Assembly: GCA_023078685.1 (NCBI GenBank)
Contig: JALGAS010000005.1
Location: 4,588,001-4,652,000 of the forward strand
DNA length: 64,000 nucleotides
Direction: 5' to 3'
Origin: Neopestalotiopsis rosae
Lineage: Eukaryota > Ascomycota > Sordariomycetes > Amphisphaeriales > Sporocadaceae
The translations under genes and the position numbers were made by a program. Shown here piece by piece: positions 57,022 to 64,000 of the stretch (position 1 is its first letter; each line of letters opens with the position of its first letter). A model generated the notes under the pieces. The model ran no database searches and had not been told where the DNA came from. It saw nothing but the letters and a program-made list of their open reading frames with translations.

Positions 57022-59240
57022 CTATTCTTGACCATCGCCAATATCAGCATTCTCATGGCCGTCACTGACACCCACCGAGAGCAGGAAATCGTCAGAAAAC
57101 AGGTCGGCCATATTATGGGTCGCAATCTCGTCGAGCATGTCATTTACTGAGCATGGCTGGAAGTCCAAGTCCGTACTGGTCTGGTCTGACGTCCGTTCGA
57201 CCAACGTCATAGGTTTCCCTTCGGCCAAGATGTTAACCTGCTCGAGCACCTGTGATAGATGCGCAGCTCCTGTCTCCGCGACGACGCTGACTTTGGCTAG
57301 CGACTTCAGACGAGCCAGGCCACCACGAGCTGCCTGAAGACAACGTTCTTTGCTCATGTTCCTATGTCGGCCGAAACTCGGTCCAAATACAGAAGCTTCG
57401 TCCAGCTCGCCAGTGGGATTTCTGCTTTCTGCTTTTGGCTCCCCTGCAATACACAAACAGGATAGAAGGACTGATGCCTCGAACACGGGGACGATGACCC
57501 CGATCGATCGTCTCTGCAACGGCTCCAGCATGTTATGAAGAGTCGAGATCGCTTCAAGCATATCTAGTGCTGCGCAAGCGAGCGTTCGGCGTTGCGTCTC
57601 GATGAGTACCTGCTTGTATGCAGGTAAGCGCCCAATCTCGGCTGGTTGTAGCAGAAGCAGAGGTCGGAAATTTTGACAGATTGACTCGTATACCGTTGTC
57701 CGTAGTAATTGTCGTTGCAACGGCAACCATCGCAGTTGCCCATCCCATTGACGATCAGGCAGGTCCAAGGCGAACGGAGCTGGGATGTTGCTAACAAATT
57801 CTTTCTGGAAGATGTCCAACCTGTCCTCAGCTGCGAGTGGCTCGTAAACTTCATCTGGTGATGACCTGCATCTGTGTTGTTTCCAGAACGCGCTTAGTTG
57901 AATTTGGAGAACACGCTCCACGAACAGATCTGGGCCGTCAAAGTGATGCTGATCGACACTTGAGGATAGATTCATTCTTGGTATGATGTCTCCACGGAGC
58001 GTTTGTGTCAGCAACGGCTCGCGATCCAGCTCACGCGACAGGATGCTGTTGTATAGGAGTTAGCCACCAAAACCGATACGTTTCTCGCTACGAAACGGGA
58101 CGCTCACCCATCCCAGATGTAAAGATTACAGTATACTCTTCGCCGCATTTCCCTCTCCACTTCGTCGATGTCGGGCTCTGTTGATGTTTGTGATACTTGA
58201 TGAAATCCGAGCCCATGTGTCATGCGCACGGCTTGGTCAAGTAACGCCCAAACTTTGGTCATTTCCCCGTCGCATGACATGTTCAGACCAGTGAAACAAA
58301 GGTGCTGGACCCGAAACAGAGACCCTCGTGGACTGATAGAGGCGGATAGCATGGCAAGTCGGTCGCCAACATCGATACATGTGCTTCTGACCGAATCGAG
58401 GGATAAGGTACGAATTGATGCTCTTGGTATGTCGTGCGATGGCATGAATTGAGTAGCCAGAGCAGCTATACTCAAAATAAGGGCAGCAAATTCAGAGTCG
58501 GCAACGCTGGGGTTGGTCTTTGTAGATTTCAGATCAGGCATACTAGCCCACCAACTTTCGTACTGGTTCAAGAATCTAGAAGGGTATATAAGCTGGCTCG
58601 TCCAGTTCAATTCGACAATGAAAAACTGTATCAAGGTGTCAAGAATGTCACGAGCTGGCATTTGATCAATCGCTTTACGGAAAATATCTCCCCGATCCGG
58701 TGACAAGAATATTTCAGTGCTGCGCAGATCAAGCTTGGGGGCAGTTTTGGTCTATGCTTGTGGTGAGCATTTGGGAGAGATGACGGTAGCCAATTCGCTT
58801 TGGTGCTATGTGAGCAAGGCAACTTACCAGATTTTGAATCAATCCAAGGGCATTGGTCCTGCTGTTTCCAGAATAACCATATGTATCTACAAGTGATGCC
58901 GGCTGGGAGTCGCGATTGGACGAGGAAGCCAGATCTGTGTCATATTCTTGGGTTGTCGAGATCACTGCTTGAACACTAGCAGATCTACCAGTCCCCGTCA
59001 ATGGCTCCATGGCTCCAGCTTCGAGCAGACGATGGGACTGGTAGGCACATTTCTCAGGCCTCCGGCGTCGCGTGCAATGATTACACGGGTATTGCCGATT
59101 GCACTGGATGACAGAACCGAAGTCAGCAGTGTTCTTAAGTGTGCCTGTTGGTGTCGTTGTCATACCTTCTGCTTCCTGGAATAGCATGGCATGCATGAGT
59201 TTACCGCGCGTTTTCTTCGGTGTTTTGTGATGTCGGCCAT
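57022..59240 (-). CDS. Zn2Cys6 transcription factor (second)
   Basis: Four exons (59240-59166, 59103-58828, 58751-58108, 58045-57022) close in frame to 672 residues. The start at 59240 gives a basic N-tail (KHRRKRA) and a complete zinc cluster: C16, C19, C26, C32, C35 and C44. The first intron falls inside the cluster, just before C26. A linker of about 80 residues is followed by the fungal transcription-factor middle domain, with NWTSQLIYP, the segment around LALTLDQAVRMTHGLGFHQ-like ALLDQAVRMTHGLGFH, and EREMRRRVYCNLYIWD, the most conserved stretch of the family. The short acidic C-terminus (LFSDDFLLSVGVSD) may activate. It is divergent from the short-chain dehydrogenase gene 1.4 kb away; whether it controls it is unknown. 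Confidence 0.92.
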
Positions 59241-60625
59241 CGTGACTGTCGATACTCCGGTGAACCAGAACAAGAACCTGCGATACAGGATCGTGCTGAG
59301 ACGAAACAATCACTCCATCGAAAATATCTGTTTTAGTAATCAGAAGATTACTCCCCCTTGAAATCGGAGTTGAAATTTGAGGTCTGTTCCTCCAGAGTCC
59401 GCGGATTCATCGGTCTCAGCTACTGCGCCGTAAGCCGCTACAGAGCGCATCCCGTGATTGGGTGCAGGCTTTTAGCTGAATAGGCCAGTCGGCCAGTCAT
59501 CATCTCACAAGGATCATCGGCAGTAGGCAACAGTCTCAACGATCTTTAAAAAAAGAAAATAAATAAATAAAAAAACCAACTTGACATTTGTAGTCTTTTG
59601 CGAACTCTTCATACGAATTTGTAGTCGACCATGTTCTACGGAGTTGTCACGAACTCGTGTCTTTGTGGGAGATACAGAAACAGCCTCCCCCTCCCCGTCC
59701 GTGGGGGTGGTCGGCTCGCAACGACTTCTTGGGAGTTAGAATGGCAGTGAAGCCGTAGTGGAGGCGTCCAGATGTCAACTCCGTAGGGCATGTCGTGCAT
59801 GACCATCTGATTGCGTTTCCTTGGATTTCGATGGAACTAATATTGCAGTGAAAATGTCGACCCAATGAGGCCAATGATCTTGCACCCGTCATATTTCGAC
59901 TGGGGTTATATCTTCTTTGCGAGGGCTAAAATTGCAGTGAAGTGAACATCTGTGCGTACCTAGTTGAAATGCCAGGCACGATGGTAGCAAGGAGAGGTAC
60001 ATAGCTCTTCGGAGCAAGCTTAGCTCTTCTCTTTCCAGCGTTATTACAACCACTCCTCCAAGTTTCTGGAATCAGTCCTGTTTCTGATGCCACGCAACGT
60101 ACCAGCAGTAGCCAATCATGTGCTGCTTCCGTCTCCCAGCCTTGGCTATGGCATCTTGCGGCGCTCATGGACCGGCTATCTCCAGTTAACATCTCCTTGC
60201 CGCGTTTGATTGCCATGGCGATTATTACTCGGCGTAGTGGACGAGAGATCTATCACTGGCTTTGGTAGATTCAATCCTGTGGGTTGCAGTAATAAGCTGG
60301 GTTGTCGTGTTGCGGCCGCTAAAGCCGAAATTTATCGGTTGGCTGAGCATGTGTCATCCGTCCCATCGGCCGAAAGCAGCCAACATTATAGGTATAAATT
60401 AGCGTTCTATAATCTCAATGTCCCATTTTCTACAGTGCTGGAACTGGGATAGATATTCGTTTGTTCAAAAATTTCATCACGAAACACTAAAAAGCATCTT
60501 TGCTCGTGATTAGATGTCCCTGAAAAGTTATATGAAAGGTATAAATTCAGTACACAAAGAGGCAACTTTAGCAAAACATCGATCACCTTCGGATATCGAA
60601 ATACAAGATCCTCCACATATAGACA
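59241..60625. other. Divergent intergenic region, no gene seen
   Basis: Promoters of the second regulator and of the dehydrogenase. Contains an A-rich tract near 59545-59575. The 14-bp palindrome of the first regulator is absent. Confidence 0.6.
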
Positions 60626-61759
60626 ATGGGAACATATCCGGGCTTCTTCTACCGTCAACTCACATTCAAACCGAAGCCCATTGACCAGAGCGTGAGACTT
60701 GACGGCAAGACAGCCATAGTCACCGGCGCCAACGCGGGACTCGGCCTCGAGGCGGCAAAGGAGATGGCTGCCCACGGCTTGACTCGGCTCATCCTCGCCG
60801 TAAGAAGCCTCGATAAGGGCATGGCTGTTCGCGAGGAGATACTCGCTCAGACGCCTACAATCGATGTCATCGTATGGACTTTGGACCACGAATCATTTGC
60901 CAGTATCGATGAGTTCGGGAAGCGTGTCGCAGGGCTTGATCGTCTGGACATAGTCATCCTCAACGTCGGCGTTAAGAATGTCGACTACGTCCAGTCCAAG
61001 ACTGGACACGAATCTCACGTTCAGGTAATTCCGTACCAGTAGAACCAGCGTCGCGGTGTACAGGATTAGGTCGATACTCACTATAGTTCAGGTCAACCAT
61101 TTAGGCACAGCTCTGGTGTCTCTACACATGCTGGAACCTCTCCATCGCACGGCCGAGTCCACCGGGGTCCCGGGTCGACTGACCATCGTCTCGTCCGAGA
61201 ACCACTTTTGGGCCAAATTCCGAGAGCTGCGAGCGCCCAATGCGCTGGCCGAACTGGACATGAGCCGTACCTGTTTCCGGGGCCTGGACAAGCTCAACAT
61301 TGAACGCTACAGCACCAGCAAGCTGCTCAACGTCTTGTGGTCGCGGCAGCTGAGCACCCGGTCAGCCGCGCTGGGTCTGCAGGTCACCATCAACACGGTG
61401 AACCCTGGCTTCTGCGCGAGTTCATTGCACAGATCTGACTCGACGGCCAGCAGGGCAGCCAATCTGCTTGCCTGGACAGCCGCTCAGGGAGGACATTGCC
61501 TCGTGGATGCCGCAACTGGCCATGAAAACCAGCATGGGGTTTATATAAGCGAACAAGCTGTGACGAGGTGAGTTGGGACAGTTTACCAAAGTGGAATGCA
61601 TGTTTGAATGTGCTTGTTGGCTGACTGGTTTCTCGTTGCAGTCCCTCGGCGTTCGTGCTATCCTCTGCAGGCGCCGAAGCGGAGACAAAGATATGGAAGG
61701 AGACGATCGAGGTCTTGCGGAACGAGGCTCCCCCAATTGCTATCATGGACAGGCTATAG
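60626..61759 (+). CDS. Short-chain dehydrogenase/reductase (retinol-dehydrogenase-like)
   Basis: NAD(P)-dependent oxidoreductase with a Rossmann fold. Exons 60626..61024, 61092..61567 and 61642..61759 close in frame to 330 residues. The nucleotide-binding motif VTGANAGLGLEAA carries G34, G38 and G40. The usual NNAG is changed to NVGV (in IVILNVGVKN). The catalytic set is S167/S168 in IVSSENHFW, Y206 and K210 (YSTSK). An Arg after the second strand (AVRSLDKG) suggests NADP(H). The long insertion between the Ser and the Tyr and the C-terminal helix (KIWKETIEVLRNEAPP) fit the fungal subgroup related to retinol dehydrogenases and WWOX. Substrate unknown; many relatives act in secondary metabolism. 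A Zn2Cys6 gene is divergent upstream. Confidence 0.9.
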
Positions 61760-63404
61760 TCTAGAGGTGGTTAGGCAGCATACCGTGGATGGTATAGCGA
61801 AGCACAAATCGTGTGAATGACCGGTCGGGAGTATAGATTTCCTCGAGGTTGGTTCTTGCTTCTCTACGATGGGTAGACGGGTAATAAGGCATCGGCCTCT
61901 AATTAGTACAGAGTATAATAGCTTAAATCTGGTCTCGTTCGGCATAGTGTGACGCCCGTAATCTCAATCATGGTCATATCCGCTGATTGGGTATCCGGCT
62001 GGCTGGGTAGGTATTATATATCCCGCCCTGCCCCACGATTATGGAGTCTAAATCGGATTGTCTAACTGTAGCCCCATTTCATAAAAGCATGTGAAGAAAT
62101 CACACGTGGGGGAGATTCCAGGCAAAACCTTATCATTGAGACTTTGAAAGCAAGGTCGATCTTCCTCCTTATCTAAGCAAGGTTGACTCTCAGGCACACT
62201 ATGAGCTAGCTCTTGGCACCGAAACTGCAATAAGAGATAATGCATGGGGTTGATCTCCTCATATCTGTCCCATGCAGCGTAGGGAGCCAGACATGAGTAT
62301 AGGCTTTTCGCTGCTTGGAGTTCGGCCGATCCTCAACTATATGAGCTCTTGCTGGAGCGCAATGACATGATTTACAGTTGAGTCCTGCCATTGCATTTTA
62401 CTTGATGTGCCGCGGCATTATGGGGTACGTATGTTGTTCATGTATCGAGCGCCACCCTTCCATAGGTCTGCGAGAATTACATGACGCTATCTGCTGTGCT
62501 GTCCAACTGAAGACATGACAAGAGGTTAGAAATGAGGTTTGATTGAATTGATCAAACTTTTCTTATGATTATTTCTCAAATATTCTTTGGGTTTGAACAT
62601 TGAATAGCGACAATTGCAACGTTGGCAGTTCACAATCGCTGGAAACGGAGATCCCCACACACACAACCAGAAGCCCATTTGATGGTTGGGCTGGTCCCTC
62701 CCTCGCCCGCCACAACCTTAAAAATGGAGGGGGATGGAGGGGTCCTCGTAATGATTCCATGCACCAGTAGAAAAAATTGAATGCAGGTGCATTGTGTAAC
62801 GCAAGCGGCTCAAATCGTATCAGATCCCTCTGCTAATTGAAATCTTGTTCGGCCTCCGAGCCAAAGAATTAAGCACGAAAAGCAATCTCCAGTTGATGAC
62901 CAAGAAAACAAAATGCGGTAGTACAGCGTCGCGTCGTGTTACGCATGGCCGCATGCTCAGAGATCCACCCGCGTGCTGCTGGGCGATGCTGGGCCAGAGG
63001 GAAAACGGAGGTTGGGTCCTTGCTAAGCCAGCTTCGCCAGGCCCTCTCGGCCCTCTCTACCCTCCATCATTGATCCCCTCCCAACCTCCCGACAAACCGT
63101 CGTATTTCATATCTCCGATTTCGACCAAAGCTGAATTGGACCCTGTTTCTGATCGCTCCCTAGTTTTCTTACAATCTTGTGTAGATCTCTTCTCTTCTCT
63201 CCTATCACTGACAGACTCACCGACTCCATAATTAAGAACCCCTCATCGTATGTGTTGTACTCGACCTAGTACATACACGATCAACCTCTCTTCCATATTC
63301 CATACAGCAACGCATATCCACTTATCTTCAAAGGCATCCAAAGCGGGACCGTGGGCAGCATAGTCTACTACACTACCACCACCTACATAACTGAGCCAGC
63401 AGCC
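61760..63404. other. Intergenic region, no gene seen
   Basis: No supported frame. The last 300 bp are pyrimidine-rich (TCTCTTCTCTTCTCTCC type), typical of a fungal promoter and leader, and lead to the start codon at 63405. Confidence 0.6.
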
Positions 63405-64000
63405 ATGAACGTGACCGCACAGTATCCCGTTGCAGTGCACTCGCCTACCAAGGCCCGTGGCCCTCGCGATCTAGAGGATGTGCCATTCCGGAGCAAGCAG
63501 GCCCGCTTCGACAACCATGATGATTTCTACTCTTTTCTGGACAACAACAGAGGCCCCGGCGGAATGACAGCCGGCGTGGCCACGCAGATCCAAATCCCAT
63601 CGCAGCAGCAGCAGCAGCGCGGAGTGCAATCGCAGGACCAGAACAGCCCCGGCGGCCTTGATCAGAGCAGGCCGCCCGTCACAAACAGCTTTGTGCCGCA
63701 GCGGACGTCGAGCGGCAGATCTCGCCCGCCCTCGTACTCGGGCAGCCGGTCCGAGGAGATGCTCGTAGACCGGCCTCGCGCAGAGACCAACGGGGTCAAT
63801 GGTGTCAACGGCGTCAACGGCGTGAATGGCAACGGCCCCCAGAAGCAGAATGGAGACGGCGGCCAAAACCCTCACAAAGTCCAGCGTCAAAACGGCCGTC
63901 GCAACGGCGGCGGGCGGCCCAACACAGCCGCTGGCGGTCAGCAGCCCAACGGCAACAAGAACTCGCCGCCCAGAAACGGGGCATCCTCACCACAGCACCA
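63405..64000 (+). CDS. Low-complexity Asn/Gln/Gly-rich protein, 3' partial
   Basis: An open frame of 198 codons begins at ATG 63405 and runs off the right edge. The N-terminal 45 residues look conserved (SPTKARGPRDLEDVPFRSK, then ARFDNHDDFYSFLDN). The rest is disordered: a run of five Gln, Ser/Pro/Arg-rich parts, a tandem NGV repeat (63788-63830), then Asn/Gly-rich sequence. No signal peptide or membrane helix. A minus-strand frame over the same bases is a shadow, as the leader, start and codon use favour the plus strand. I do not recognise the family; a regulatory or RNA-associated protein with a folded domain further downstream is likely. Confidence 0.7.
   Translation, partial: MNVTAQYPVAVHSPTKARGPRDLEDVPFRSKQARFDNHDDFYSFLDNNRGPGGMTAGVATQIQIPSQQQQQRGVQSQDQNSPGGLDQSRPPVTNSFVPQRTSSGRSRPPSYSGSRSEEMLVDRPRAETNGVNGVNGVNGVNGNGPQKQNGDGGQNPHKVQRQNGRRNGGGRPNTAAGGQQPNGNKNSPPRNGASSPQH

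Overview
The window is nuclear DNA of a filamentous ascomycete, most likely a sordariomycete. Short GT-AG introns interrupt most genes. The gene families are typically fungal: Zn2Cys6 regulators, DHA2 efflux pump, killer-toxin-like GH18 chitinase, multi-CBM18 lectin, SPX protein, PL4 and GH10 enzymes. 5S rRNA genes lie singly among protein genes. I cannot name the species. Intron models were built by hand; all multi-exon genes called above 0.6 close exactly in frame.

1-13.6 kb (all plus strand): 3' end of an ER DnaJ chaperone ending in KDEL; a SAM methyltransferase; then a Zn2Cys6 regulator, a 14-TM efflux pump and a membrane glycoprotein. The same 17-bp sequence with a perfect 14-bp palindrome lies upstream of both regulator and pump, suggesting an autoregulated resistance or export unit. 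Two decayed copies of the pump's 3' end follow the glycoprotein gene, then 5S rRNA copy 1.

13.6-22.7 kb: a chitin module. A 17-exon subgroup-C-type GH18 chitinase (minus) is divergent from a secreted protein with nine CBM18 domains (plus).

23-29.9 kb: a hypothetical protein, a multi-exon membrane protein with an uncertain 3' half, 5S rRNA copy 2 and a truncated MFS sugar transporter. The two 5S copies differ at two nucleotides that pair with each other in helix II.

29.9-42.8 kb: an ankyrin protein, mitochondrial sulfide:quinone oxidoreductase, a 5.5-kb block with no supportable gene, an SPX protein with three C-terminal membrane helices, and another gene-poor stretch.

42.8-48.2 kb: plant cell wall genes: PL4 rhamnogalacturonan lyase, a GPI-type surface protein and GH10 xylanase. 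48.2-64 kb: a tRNA-like Pol III relic, MYND protein, UDP-glycosyltransferase, GDSL esterase, a second Zn2Cys6 regulator, a short-chain dehydrogenase and the 5' end of a low-complexity protein.
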